Shown: positions 11,119-22,674, counted from the first letter of the stretch. The stretch: 64,000 nt of DNA from Anomaloglossus baeobatrachus (GCF_048569485.1 NC_134360.1:184543796-184607795); one strand, 5' to 3'. The notes: a model not told the origin generated them from the sequence alone. Numbers and translations are program-made.

Positions 11119-12405
11119 TGTCGCGGGCGGGGAGGAGGGTGTCAACGCTGCGCTCTCCCACTGCTCGGGTCCGGCCGCCGCTGCTCTGCGGCTACTGCTG
11201 CTGCTCGGTGGCTCAAGCAATGGGCCGGATCCCGGGGACTCGAGCGGCGCTCCTCGCCCGTGAGTGAAAGGGGTTGATTTGTTGGTGGGGGATTTGATTA
11301 ATGTCCGTGACGCCACCCACGGTTGTGGTGATTGTGTTGACACCACCGCTGCTCTGTCTGGGGATCCCGGGAGTGGTGATATGGAGCAGCTAGATGTTGG
11401 TTTGCCCCTCCGTGAGTAGGGGTTTTGGTAGTCCCGGGGCCCGATGATGGGGAGGTCAGGATGGTGGACAGGCGGGTTATGGGGCCTGTGGAGGTGCAGG
11501 GACGCAGGGGCAGCGCTGTGCCGCACGGCACGGGGGTACTCACTCAGCCCAAGGATGATGACACAGTTCACGGTAAACAAACGGCTGGTTGGACGGGTCC
11601 CTCGGACGGCTACGGTGCTGATGTTCCATGCAGTTAGCGGTGACGGTCACTTCCCTGCACCTAAGTACGGTTCTTTGGTAGCGATGGATTCCCACCGGTA
11701 ACCCGCTCCCCAGCTTGGATATGAGCCGGAGGAGCCCCTCTCTTGCCCGCAGGCGCTGGCCCTGGGAAACTGGTGCCTTGGCGGTGGCGGTGTCTCCCCT
11801 TCATGGTCGAACTGTTGCCTTCAATCGGGACTTTGCTGCTGGGAGACCCGAATGTCCCCTTCACTGACGGATTTGGCAAATTATGGCGACTCCTAGCCTT
11901 GCCGGGATCCGAAAGGCCCCTGCCACTGGTGCTGGCTTCTCTTTGTATACCTCTCCGGTACCGCCGGGCCACCACCCGTCTATGGTCCTTTCGGCAACCT
12001 CCGATTAGCCTCTCCTGCAGACGGTCACCGCCGTCTGTCAACCTTGCTGTCTCAGTCCGGGGCACACACTCGGACCAACTTCAGGCTTTCAAACTGTCAC
12101 TTTTCTTCTCTCACTTCCACTCCTGTCACTAGCTCCACTGCCACTTCCTTCTACTCTCAAACTCTATCTTCCACTGTTTACTCCTTCACTTCCCTAGCTT
12201 GACTGCTTACTGCTGGTTTTCCCGCCTCCAGGACTGTGAACTCCTCGGTGGGTGGTGCCAACCGTCTGGCCCACCCCCTGGTGTGAACATCAGCCCCTGG
12301 AGGAGGGCAACAAGGATTTGTGTTCTGACCTTGGTGTTCCTGCAGGGAATGTGGGGTGTGTGTGGTGTTGTGACCTGTGACCCCTGGCTTGCCCAGGGCG
12401 TCACA
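11119..12405 (-). repeat. LTR of the nested element
   Basis: 1287 bp, minus-strand start TGTGACGCCCTGG and end CGCCCGCGACA, followed at once by the presumptive primer-binding site. Related to the LTR at 1-1173. Confidence 0.75.
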
Positions 12406-12896
12406 CCACCCATTGATAACACATAACCTGTACATATATACTAATTCTCCACAAACCACACCTGATAGATCCGTCCGAGAGGCCAACCATCATTCCTATC
12501 CCCCGGCCGTAACCTCTAACCGGCCCAGAGGATCACCTCGGCCGTGACCAACCGACCCGAGGTGTGGGGTAATAACGTTCCATCGTTAATTACCCCTCCC
12601 CAGAACCTGCAGGACCTCCGCCCACAAGTTCCCATCCAAACCGAAGCCAGTCCCGCTGAGTGGCTTCATACCAACAAACCGACTGTCGGTACTCCCAACC
12701 TCTCTGAACGGACCTATCACCCCGCTGTGACAACCAAAAACTTTTTTTAATATGATACTTCCACCCCCCATATAACTTGTTTTTTATTTTTTATTATTGT
12801 TTATTTTTTTTTTTTTTTTTTTTTTTTTATTAATCTTATTATTTATTCATCTTTTTCTTTTATTTTTTTTTTATATACATTATTGCAGGGCGGGCG

Positions 12897-13131
12897 GGTG
12901 GGACACACTGGTTGTATGACAAAAGAGGCAGTGACCTATGCACAGACCCCTTTATACCCCCTGCAACACCCCACCCCTTCCAGTCTATCCCCCAATCCCC
13001 TTTGCCGTTTCTCCCACCAATCCAAAAGCCCCATATACAACCTTCTAGCCATATACCTTAACCCTTTCCTACCCTGAACCCTCCCGATCGTCATGGGGCC
13101 TGTTCACCCCTATGGGGCTCACTGCCCATCT
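12897..13131 (-). repeat. Split direct repeat A2 of Ngaro-like element 1
   Basis: Copy of A1 that directly abuts B1 at 13131/13132. On its other side lies a 170-bp A/T-rich spacer with a long T run (12726-12896). Confidence 0.9.
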
Positions 13132-13602
13132 TGACGTATCTATAGGGATAAGCGGGTCTCCAATGTAAAACTTCCCCTTACCAACTGTACCTAAAATAAC
13201 GACACAGACTACGACTTTATTGCACGAATGGCCACAGCTTTATTTAACAGTATATATGTACCCAAACTCGTGGCTCCACATGCCACCCATTGATAACACA
13301 TAACCTGTACATATATACTTATTCTCCACAAACCACACCTCATAGATCCGTCCGAGAGGCCAACCATCATTCCTATCCCCCGGCCGTAACCTCCAACCGG
13401 CCCAGAGGACCACCTCGGCCGTGACCAACTGACCCGAGGTGTGGGGTAATAACGTTCCATCGTTAATTACCCCTCCCCAGAACCTGCAGGACCTCCGCTC
13501 ACAAGTTCCCATCCAAACCGAAGCCAGTCCCCCTGAGTGGCTTCATACCAACAAACCGACTGTCGGTACTCCCAACCTCTCTGAACGGACCTATCACCCC
13601 GC
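13132..13602 (-). repeat. Split direct repeat B1 of Ngaro-like element 1
   Basis: 471 bp. Its halves 13132-13286 and 13283-13602 match 9285-9439 and 12406-12725 respectively, proving that those two separated blocks are one interrupted copy (B2). Confidence 0.9.
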
Positions 13603-13624
13603 CACAGACCGGCCAAGTGACACC

Positions 13625-14164
13625 TTACTTGGCCCGGGCCCTCCACACCCCCATTGCTTGCTCTAAGCCATCCCACAAACCCAACATCCACAAATCCAAA
13701 CCTATGTCCGTGAGATGGACCCCATCTCGCCTCAAACACTGCTCGGTGGACTCCTCCAGCTCTCTATGTCGGACCACCAATCCCCCATTTCGCGCTACGA
13801 ACCTGTCAATTGCCCGGTTCAATTTTTTACCCGGGCCCTGTTAATTCAATCCACCGACCTCGCGAAACGCCACTGTCTCCGGCTATGATATCGGACTCTA
13901 CAATCAAATACCAGGGAACGCCTTCCACAAATGCAACAAGTCAAACTTGACATCCCTTTCCAACTCTCTCGCCGCCCTCACTCCAAGGTCATTCCTTCCC
14001 ACATGCAGAATTAACACATCCGGTTCCCGATCAATACGGCTATAATACACCACCTCAGGGCGAACTCTCCCCCAGGTCATGCTCCGAATTCCGAGCCATT
14101 TCAGACGGGCTTCCGTCATCGCCACTCCGAGCTGGCGACCGTCCTGACAAACATCCGTCCGCAA
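13625..14164 (-). mobile_element. SGNH-hydrolase-like region of Ngaro-like element 1
   Basis: EPDVLILHVGRNDLGV resembles block III (G-x-N-D) of SGNH/GDSL hydrolases, and RDGVHLTDIGLDLW resembles block V (D-x-x-H). An extra hydrolase-like domain downstream of the recombinase is known in vertebrate Ngaro elements; its role in transposition is unclear. Broken. Confidence 0.65.
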
Positions 14165-14326
14165 AGCTCCCCACCATCTCCCAATCCGCCAAATCCAATC
14201 CTCACTCAGCCCTCACCTAGCGGCTTCATTCGCTGCCCCAATCCGGAAGGAGTGGGACCCGTAATCCCTTAGCTCCTCCCCCACCCGTACTAAAGCCGTC
14301 TTCAGCACTGCGATAAACTGGAATCG

Positions 14327-14778
14327 CTATAAAGCGGATCCATCCACATGCCTAAGGAAAACACCAGGGTAACCACCCCGCACCTTCAAAAACTCTGTCA
14401 CCTGTACCACCGGGCATAGCTGGTGCCCTGGAAATTCAAACAACACCACCAGGCATCCACGGCCCACTTGATCCGTCTTTGAAAACCGTAGCCGGCATTC
14501 CTCTCTATCCATCCCATGCCTCACATCCTCCATCAACAGTCCGCCTACAGCTTGCCTAGCCGGGCTAACCAATTCTCCAATCCAAAAGGCCCCAAAGAAC
14601 GCCAATACAATGGCAACCGTGAACAAGGCTTGTTCATAAGGAGACGAGCATATATCCCCCCAAACACCCCACCAAACGAACCAGCAACGCGAACGTTATA
14701 GGCCGCCTTGTGTCCCGCGACTGTTTTCGAAAACCCCTCATCGCCTGCTGCTCCAGAAAATCCTTTGTCGCATCCCAA
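14327..14778 (-). mobile_element. Tyrosine recombinase region of Ngaro-like element 1
   Basis: Contains AFFGAFWIGELVSPARQAVG, LRFSKTDQVGRGCLVVLFEF and GHQLCPVVQVTEFL. These correspond to the catalytic-domain blocks of Ngaro/DIRS tyrosine recombinases, which replace an integrase and integrate a circular DNA without target duplication. Broken. Confidence 0.75.
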
Positions 14779-15007
14779 ACCCCTTGTATTTTTTAAACAA
14801 GAAAGCCCACGCCGCCAACTCGTAACCTATAACCGAAACAGACCGACCTGCTGAAAATCCCACTAAACAACGACCAAACCCCCAACACTCATCCCATGTA
14901 ACCAGGCTCCATAAAATCCGCCTTCAACAACTCCACCAATTCCTGCCACACCGACCGGTATCGGCAACAAGTAGCCTTGGCCCCCGATCTCCTAATTCCC
15001 TCAAATG

Positions 15008-16566
15008 CTACACAGACGCCAGGTCCCACAGCCCTTCCGGGCATAGTTCTCCATCCTCGTCTGCTCCCGGCACCAGTCGCCGGAACCTGTGAAACTGAAA
15101 CCGAGATAGCGCATCAGCCACCTCATTTTGAACCCCGGGCACATACCGCGCCACCACACAAATGTTTAGCGCCAAGCAACACAACACCAGATGCCTCAAG
15201 TACCCCACTACCGGAGGTGATTTAGCTGGCAGTGAAGTGATAGAATGCACCACCGCCATGTTATCACAATGCATGCAAAGCTTCTTGCCTGCAAATTAGG
15301 GACCCCACGACTCCACTGCCACTATGATGGGAAACAGATCCAGCAGCGCGAGATTCTTTACCAGCCCCTTTTCCACCCAAAGCCGTGGCCATGTCCCAAC
15401 ACACCAATGTGTTTGAAAAATTGCCCCAAAATCCGACACCCCCGCCGCGTCCGTAAATAACTCCAGCTGTCTATTTGACAATGCCTTGCTCATCCATAAC
15501 ATCCTTCCGTAGTCTTGGTCGAGAAACGCATCCCACACCAGCAGATCTCCTTTCATCACCTCCGTCACTCTGACAAAATGATCTGGGGCTGTCACCCCTG
15601 CAGCTGCCCTCGCCAATCACCTATTAACTATTCGCCCCATCTGCATAATGCGACAGGTGAAAATCAATTTTTGAAGCACTGGCTGCAAATCCCGCAACTG
15701 CACCTTCTTAACCTGATACAAAACCGCACTGACGCCTTCAAATCACGCAGCTTGCCCACCGGCAATCGGCATTCCATAGCCACCGTATCAATTTCGATGC
15801 CCAAAAACCCTGAGCCGTCACTGGCCCTTCTGCCTTTTCCTTTGCCAACGGAATACCCAGGCTTCGTGCTATCCGCTCTAACGTAAATAACACAAGGAAC
15901 AAACCAAGGAGCCCGCCGGGCCAATGCAAAGAAATCATCCAAATAGTGAATCACTGAATGGACTCCTGCCACATCCCTGACTACCCATTCCACGGAGAAC
16001 TAAACATTTCAACATAAGCACATGAAATGGAACAACCCCCCTGGGCAGGCACCTATCCACCCAGTATTCACCATCCCACACGCACCCTAAAAGCTGCAGA
16101 CTCTCTGGATGCCCCGGAAGTAAACCAAAAGCTGCTTCCATGTCCACCTTGGCCATCAGGGCCCCCTGCCCGGCTACCCGCACTGACTCCAATGCCGTGT
16201 CAAACGAAACCTTTAGACCGCAGGCAACTCAGGTGAAATCCCATCGTTCACTGACAACCCTGCCGGATAAGATAAATGGTGAATGAGCCAAAATTTGTTC
16301 GGCTCCTTCTCGGGTACCACCCCAAGTGGCGAAATCCTCAAGCTGGAGAATGGCGGGTCCTTGAACAGGCCCGCCATCCACCACAACTCCACCCCCTTCC
16401 GCAGCTTTTCCCCTACCACCTCCGGATGTTCTTTTGCGGACCTCAAATTACCCGGGCAAAACACCGGCGCCTCGGAGTCAAACGGAATCCGGAAACCCTC
16501 CTTAAAACCTGTCACCAACTGCTCCACCGCCCGAACATCAGGATATCTAATTAAATAGGGGAACAT
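15008..16566 (-). mobile_element. Reverse transcriptase and RNase H region of Ngaro-like element 1
   Basis: RT blocks in order: FRIPFDSEAPVF, LRISPLGVVPEKEPNKFWLI (16213-16566), AKVDMEAAFGLLPGHPESLQ and DRCLPRGVVP (about 16030-16150), then HYLDDFFALA with the YxDD catalytic core and FLGIEIDTV (15664-15993). RNase H follows, with ELFTDAAGVSDFGAIFQ and LALLDLFPIIVAVESWG (15296-15616), then HCDNMAVVHSITSLPAKSPP and VADALSRFQ (15008-15274). Broken, but clearly DIRS/Ngaro-type. Confidence 0.85.
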
Positions 16567-16569
16567 CGC

Positions 16570-18321
16570 CTTTACTCACACTGGCGTCCTCCCCTTTTCC
16601 AGACCCCTCCCCCAACTGTCCTTTACCTTGTTTGAAACAACTCGCCAAAGAGCGGGAACTTCCACAACCGGAACACTCGTATTGCAACCAACACGACGCC
16701 CCAATCTTACATTGCCCCTCATTAAATTGCCAGCATGCCCCCTTTTTGTCTGACCCGCCGGGGACCCGCCGCTCGCACCCGGGCTCCCGGCACCCCATCG
16801 AAAGGGCTGAGCCAGGGCCGTCATTAACCGTATCCACAATGACATATCCTCGTGGTCCCACCGGATGCCAGGCCGCAGAGCCTTCCTTTGCTGGAACTGC
16901 TCCTCATATCGCAGCAAGCCTAAACCACCATACACTCTGTACGCCTCGCCGCTCGAGTCCATGTAACCGAAACGGGGCGGAACGATGCTCCGGCTCCTTT
17001 TTCCCACTCACACTGGCTAGGGTCGCAAAGGCCTGTAGCCAGTTAGTAAAAATTATCGGGATCAACCTATTCTTCCTTTTCTCCTCATCCTCCTTTTCCT
17101 TCTTGGAGTCACTTGGCTTCACATTGTCCAGGTTAAACTTCCCAAGGGGAGCAGGGAAAAAATTTCCACATACTCCCCTTTCCGTATCTTCTCCCTCACC
17201 TCCTTTTTTTTTTTTTTTTTTTTTTTTAAAACGCACCCCTAACGGACTTACAAAGCACACGCATACTTTACTCTGTGCCCTATCGTCCAAATGAACAACC
17301 TCGTCCTCCTTTTCTTTTTCCTTTTCCACGTCCTTGCTAACCACCGCCTCAGCCGCCGCGCCGTCCACCTGACCCGCAACAACCGCCAGCACAGCTTCCT
17401 GAGCCCCTACCTCGCGCCCCGGCGCCACCGGCAGCACACCCACCGGGGGGGGCCCACCCAAGCCCCCCCCGCCGGAGACCCAGGCCCGCTCTGTCCTAAC
17501 CGTTCAGCCAACAACCCCTGCAACACCCCCCAACAGCCGGCCCCAAAATTCCACCCAGGGTAACCCTGACTGACTGACCGCACCCGCACTCAGCATACTA
17601 CCCCCCCGCGGAGGAACCCCCCCGCCCCCCCGCTACCCACAACATCAAACATATTGGTTGTCCTCTCACCGGGTTGCCTCTGAACCGAATCCGGAGCAGC
17701 CGTAACACGAACGTCCTGCTGCCGCTCCCTCCGTCCAGCCGCCTTCTCCGGTCCTTCTTCCTTGCTGGCTTCAGAAACGCCGCTGAGGTCCTCAGGGGGG
17801 ACCAGCGAGGGGACAGCCTGCCTCCAGCGGCCGTCAACCCCCACGGTCACCGCACCCTGCTCCTCCAGGCGTCTCCCGCTGGGCCTCTTTCTTTTTCCAC
17901 GTCGCGGCGTCCTGCCGCCGTTCTTCTTTTCTGCCTCCACTCCTGCCTGCTGTGCCGTCCCTATCTCAGTCACTTTAAGGGGCTCCCTCCCTGCCGACTG
18001 CAGGGAGGCCGTGCCGCTCCCGACGTATGCAGGGAACTCCCCCCCAGCCCGATCACCACTGGGGGGGACCATTACCACTGACCAGAGCATCCGGCCCTGT
18101 GGACTGCAGGGCCCTGCTCTCGGTCCTCTCTGACTGCCGCTCCAATCTGCGCCACCCCTCACTCTCCGATCGACGCCCTGCCGCCTGCAGGGGGCCTCCG
18201 CTCCTGCTCCATAACACCGGGCACCACCCCCAGTCAGCACTTCACTGGGGGCTGCCGTCGCTCCGGTCCGGGGCCGTGCAGGCCGCAAACTGGAAGTAGG
18301 CCTCGCCGAAGCTCCGCCCAT
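16570..18321 (-). mobile_element. gag region of Ngaro-like element 1
   Basis: A long basic N-terminal region (about 17590-18321) is followed by a conserved block containing NRLIPIIFTNWLQAFATLAS (about 17030-17080). Next come EAYRVYGGLGLLRYEEQFQQ and WDHEDMSLWIRLMTAL (about 16810-16950). A C-terminal zinc-knuckle-like stretch, CWQFNEGQCKIGASCW...CSGCG, lies near 16640-16740. These blocks are typical of vertebrate Ngaro/DIRS-group gag. Broken. Confidence 0.75.
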
Positions 18322-18646
18322 TTCCGGCCCACGGAATCTCCGGCGAGGATTCCTCCCGGTGGCCGGTGCCCTCCAGACAGGTAAGGAGGGCGCCGCTTCC
18401 CTGAAGGGTCCCCGAGGGGGCTCCTAGCTCTGTTCCTCCTCCCCCCGCCGGGGGAGTAGCGCTCCGGTGGTCGCGCCCGCCAAGCGCGCAGCGCAGGCCC
18501 GGGTGCAGGAGCAGCAGGCCTAACCGCTCTAGCCCCGCAGACCGCCGCCAGCTGCTCCCGCAGCGCGGCCACTCCAACGACTTCAGCGGTCCCACCAGCA
18601 GTGCAGCCAGGGCCGCGATCTTGCATGTCAGCAATGCAGCAGCACA

Positions 18647-18881
18647 GGTGGGACACACTGGTTGTATGACAAAAGAGGCAGTGACCTATGCACAGCCCCC
18701 TTTATACCCCCTGCAACACCCCACCCCTTCCAGTCTATCCCCCAATCCCCTTTGCCGTTTCTCCCACCAAACCAAAAGCCCCATATACAACCTTCTAGCC
18801 ATATACCTTAACCCTTTCCTACCCTGAACCCTCCCGATCGTCATGGGGACTGTTCACCCCTATGGGGCTCACTGCCCATCT
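18647..18881 (-). repeat. Split direct repeat A1 of Ngaro-like element 1
   Basis: 235 bp matching 12897-13131 with about three differences. It forms the 5' end of the element on the minus strand; host sequence gaatttaaactg begins at 18882. Confidence 0.9.
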
Positions 18882-19001
18882 GAATTTAAACTGCTGTTTT
18901 TCTACTATTAGTTCCCCATTGGTTAGTGGTAGCATATTGCACCGCACAGTAAAAACTTGGCTCTACCCAACGGTGCTCACAATCTACTTATAAGGGATTA
19001 T
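18882..19001. other. Non-coding gap
   Basis: Short AT-rich flank of the Ngaro-like element; no feature recognised. Confidence 0.5.
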
Positions 19002-19005
19002 TTAA

Positions 19006-19271
19006 AGGGGTTGTCCACTAATTGGACAACCCCAACTCATTCCCCTTGTTCGCCCCCGTACTCACCTCCGGTGTTGTCGCGGTTCCAGCGATGTCTAAGG
19101 CCACGTTCCCAGGGGCCATGTGACATTGTTATGACACGTGAGCCCGGTGACAAAACAGGACCTGCTTCCTTCTCCCCGCCTTCGGACATTTGAGCAGGAT
19201 GGGAGTGAGTGCAGCGCTGACTTCCTGCTGAAACATCCGAAGGCGGAGAGTCCAAGTAGTGGACAACCCCT
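19006..19271. mobile_element. piggyBac-type MITE
   Basis: Flanked by TTAA (19002-19005 and 19272-19275) with inverted ends AGGGGTTGTCCACTA / TAGTGGACAACCCCT. 266 bp, non-coding. Relatives lie at 34701-35152, 26525-26665 and 48027-49043. Confidence 0.75.
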
Positions 19272-19275
19272 TTAA

Positions 19276-19817
19276 TGAGAAGGCAAATAATATTTTATTA
19301 TATCTACAATTGTTTTCACATTATGTATGATTCATACGTCAGAGGTATATACAAATAGTATTTCCTGACAGATACCTGTAACAGAAGGCTCTGATGAACA
19401 GTACGCCACCATTATGCCATCTATTGCGCATAATGTTAGATTAATATATATTCTACTGCACTTTCCCATAAAATAAGAAAACATATAACAATGCTTCATA
19501 GAAGAATACAGCCAATATACTAAGTCCAAGGAGATGTTCTGAGTCAGATCCAAATCTGCAACCATTTTTTCTAAGGAACAGTGCTAAGATATGATCCAAC
19601 ATAAATGATTAATAGGAGTAATGGTTTTGTCAAGGAGAATCTGAAATTGTAATGATTGGATTTATGGCATCTGAATGAATAAGACTCAGGAATCAGAGGT
19701 AATACTGATCCTTCCCATTACTGTTGAATGTAGGTTGTCACTAACTCCTATTGGTAATTGCATTGCCTATAGGGTGTATTGCAGGAAATGGGTTAATATT
19801 GGAGAGGAAATCTATAA
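19276..19817. other. Non-coding stretch, nothing recognised
   Basis: AT-rich, with no long open frame and no repeat ends identified. Confidence 0.5.
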
Positions 19818-20221
19818 AAAGCCCGCTACACACGCTTCAATATATCTCATAATCTGTCGTTGGGGTCAAGTTGTAAGTGACGCACATCCGGCATCGTTTG
19901 TGAGGTATCTGCGTGTGACATCTACTTGCGATCAGGATTGAACGCAAAACCGTTGATCGCAAACACATCGTATCATTCTCTAGAATTGAGCGTTTTGTTG
20001 CACGAACCTAGTGAATTGTAACGTGTGACATCCCTCATACGATTTTGGTGTCTGAGGCTATGTGCGCAGGTGTGCGCTCTGCACCGCAGCTTATAAAAGG
20101 TCTGCTTCAGAGCGCAGCTGAAAAGCTGCGTTCTGAAGCGCCTCACAATGTCTGTCATTCACTAATCTCTGTCAGTCGGTCACTATCTCTGTCCCTCACT
20201 CTCTGTCCATGTCAGTCTATC

Positions 20222-21899
20222 CCCCTCTCTCATATACTCACCGATCCCCGATCCCCGGCGCTGCACGGCATTCACACTGCTCCGGCGGCTTTTACTGTTT
20301 TGCAAAAGCCGGCCGCCCATTAAACAATTTCGTATTCCCTGCTTTCCCCGCCCACCGGCGCCTATGATTGGTTACAGTGAGACACGCCCCCACGCTGAGT
20401 GACAGGTGTCACACTGCACCCAATCACAGCAGCCGGTGGGCGTGTCTATACTGTGTAGTGAAATAAATAATTAAATAATTAAAAAAAACGGCGTGCGGTC
20501 CCCCCAATTTTAAAACCAGCCAGATAAAGCCATACGGCTGAAGGCTGGTATTCTCAGGATGGGGAGCTCCACATTATGGGGAGCCCCCCACCCTAACAAT
20601 ATCAGTCAACAGCCGCCCAGAATTGCCGCATACATTATATGCGACAGTTCTGGGACTGTACCCGGCTCTTCCCGATTTACCCTGGTGCGTTGGCAAATCG
20701 GGGTAATAAGGAGTTATTGGCAGCCCATAGCTGTCAATAAGTCCTAGATTAATCATGTCAGGCGTCTATGAGACACCCTCCATGATTAATCTGTAAATTA
20801 CAGTAAATAAACACACACACACCCGAAAAAATCCTTTATTAGAAATAAAAACACAAACATATACCCTGGTTCACCACTTTAATCAGCCCCAAAAAGCCCT
20901 CCTTGTCCGGCGTAATCCAGGATGGTCCAGCGTCGCTTCCAGCGCTGCTGCATGGAGGTCACCGGAGCTGCAGCAGACACAGCCGCTCCGGTCACCTCCA
21001 CGCAGCAACTGAGGTGAGTAGCGCGATCAGCTGAGCTGTCACTGAGGTTACCCGCGGCCACCGCTGGATCCAGTGACAGCGGGTAACCTCAGTGACAGCA
21101 GCTGATCGCGCGGCTGTCTTCATTACCTGCGTGGAGGTGACCGGAGCGGCTGTGTCTGCTGCAGCTCCGGTGACCTCCATGCAGCAGCGCTGGAAGCGAC
21201 GCTGGACCATCCTGGATTACGCCGGACAAGGAGGGCTTTTTGGGGCTGATTAAAGTGGTGAACCAGGGTATATGTTTGTGTTTTTATTTCTAATAAAGGA
21301 TTTTTTCGTGTGTGTGTGTTTATTTACTGTAATTTACAGATTAATCATGGAGGGTGTCTCATAGACGCCTGACATGATTAATCTAGGACTTATTGGCAGC
21401 TATGGGCTGCCAATAACTCCTTATTACCCCGATTTGCCAACGCACCAGGGTAAATCGGGAAGAGCCGGGTACAGTCCCAGAACTGTCGCATATAATGTAT
21501 GCGGCAATTCTGGGCGGCTGTTGGCTGATATTGTTAGGGTGGGGGGCTCCCCATAACGTGGAGCTCCCCATCCTGAGAATACCAGCCTTCAGCCGTATGG
21601 CTTTATCTGGCTGGTTTTAAAATTGGGGGGAACCGCACGCCGTTTTTTTTAATTATTTAATTATTTATTTCACTACACAGTATAGACACGCCCACCGGCT
21701 GCTGTGATTGGGTGCAGTGTGACACCTGTCACTCAGCGTGGGGGCGTGTCTCACTGTAACCAATCATAGGCGCCGGTGGGCGGGGAAAGCAGGGAATACG
21801 AAATTGTTTAATGGGCGGCCGGCTTTTTCAAAACAGTAAAAGCCGCCGGAGCAGTGTGAACGCCGTGCAGCGCCGGGGATTGGTGAGTATGAGAGAGGG
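20222..21899. repeat. Large near-perfect palindrome, copy 1 (arms about 830 bp)
   Basis: The left arm reads inward from ctctctcatatactcacc; the right arm is its reverse complement, ending ggtgagtatgagagaggg. The centre is near 21067 (GGATCC), with a loop of about 23 bp between the innermost perfect arms. Arms look about 95% identical. Shared flanks outside the palindrome (about 20150 to 22035) also match copy 2 at 50925-52800, so the mobile unit is larger than the palindrome. Confidence 0.85.
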
Positions 21900-22059
21900 C
21901 TGCTAACTTCAGTAATTTAGGAGATTAGCGGTCACCGGTGAGTCCTTCACTGGTGACCGCTAATCAGGACGCGACACAGACAGAGCCGCAGCATGACAAT
22001 GAAGTCGGGTGAAGTTCACCCGAGTTCATTCTGACAGTGCGGCTCTGTCTGTGTCTGCT

Positions 22060-22140
22060 GTCATCTGCCATTCAGCTCTGCTACATGGCTGTCTGTGTCT
22101 GCTGTCAGCGGCCATGTAGCAGAGCTGAATGGCAGATGAC
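22060..22140. repeat. Perfect 30-bp-arm hairpin
   Basis: Arm gtcatctgccattcagctct... (22060-22089) is the exact reverse complement of 22111-22140, with a 21-base loop made of a gtctgtgtctgctgtc-type unit. It lies just outside the large palindrome. Confidence 0.8.
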
Positions 22141-22674
22141 ATAGTAAAAACACATCCCTACACATTACACACGCTTGGCAAGTCAATAAATAAAAAAAAA
22201 AAAAAGGTGCCCAATGCATACGTCACAGAACACATGATCTAAAGGATCGCACATAACATTGATCAATTTAACATAGACTACTAACGCACGTGTGACAGCA
22301 AATGAACGACCAACGTGAAATCTCATAGATCCCGTATGCAACCTGGGCGTGTTACATCGCAAATGCGATTGTACAACTAATTGCAACGTGTAAAGTGGGC
22401 TAAAGACCCTTAAATGTGCTTGTTTGATCAATCTCTTTTTCTTATTTAATCTCTCACCATGGTACTGGGAGCGCTATATGACTGGAAGTGTTAATGCGGC
22501 AATTAAAGGAAACCTGTCAGCACATGTTTACATATTTGAGTACTATTATGGCTGTATGGGTTCTCATCTTTCAATAAAAATGATATATTATTAGTAAAGA
22601 TCAAATGTGCTAGGAATGAGAAATCTAACATAAAAGCCATATGCAAAGTTTGAAGTGCAGCAGGGCGTGGTGTC

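Larger units (their letters stand above)
9440..12405 (-). mobile_element. Nested gag-only LTR element (retrovirus-like fossil) with a cold-shock-like region
   Basis: Inserted into repeat B2 of Ngaro-like element 1: CCAC at 9436-9439 is repeated at 12406-12409, and the element ends are TGT...ACA. Parts on the minus strand: a full LTR (12405-11119, 1287 bp), a presumptive primer-binding site beginning TGGCGTCACGAAC (about 11115-11098), a Pro/Ala-rich gag-like frame (10853-10128), a cold-shock-domain-like region (about 10040-9830), and at the far edge 87 bp matching the LTR end (9440-9526). No protease, RT or integrase is recognised, so it is a broken, non-autonomous element. It is younger than its Ngaro host. 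Confidence 0.8.
9285..18881 (-). mobile_element. Ngaro-like (tyrosine-recombinase) retrotransposon fossil 1, carrying a nested LTR element
   Basis: On the minus strand the order is A1 (18881-18647), gag, RT, RNase H, recombinase, SGNH-like region, B1 (13602-13132), A2 (13131-12897), AT-rich spacer, B2 (12725-12406 then 9439-9285). B2 is split by the LTR element at 9440-12405. A1/A2 differ at about 3 of 235 positions and B1/B2 at about 8 of 476, so it is fairly young (1-2% divergence). The coding part is broken (several breaks) but domains are easy to recognise. No target duplication is evident. Confidence 0.88.
19818..22400. mobile_element. Harbinger-type MITE interrupted by a large palindromic element
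   Basis: Left end agcccgctacacac and right end gtgtaaagtgggc (followed by TAA) match the ends of the MITE copies at 26700, 29049 and 48089. Inner sequences such as gacgcacatccggc are also shared. The middle (about 20050-22150) is foreign and contains the palindrome. Confidence 0.6.

Noticed and set aside
16632-17294. 220-codon plus-strand frame
   Set aside because: Antisense shadow of the Ngaro gag region on the minus strand.
20574-20756. Recurrent 60-residue frame beginning [20 protein letters not shown], seen four times (also 21374-21556, 51351-51533, 52125-52307)
   Set aside because: It occurs once per arm of both palindromes simply because the arms are copies. No start context, no family match, and the frame is one of several open ones in GC-rich arms.
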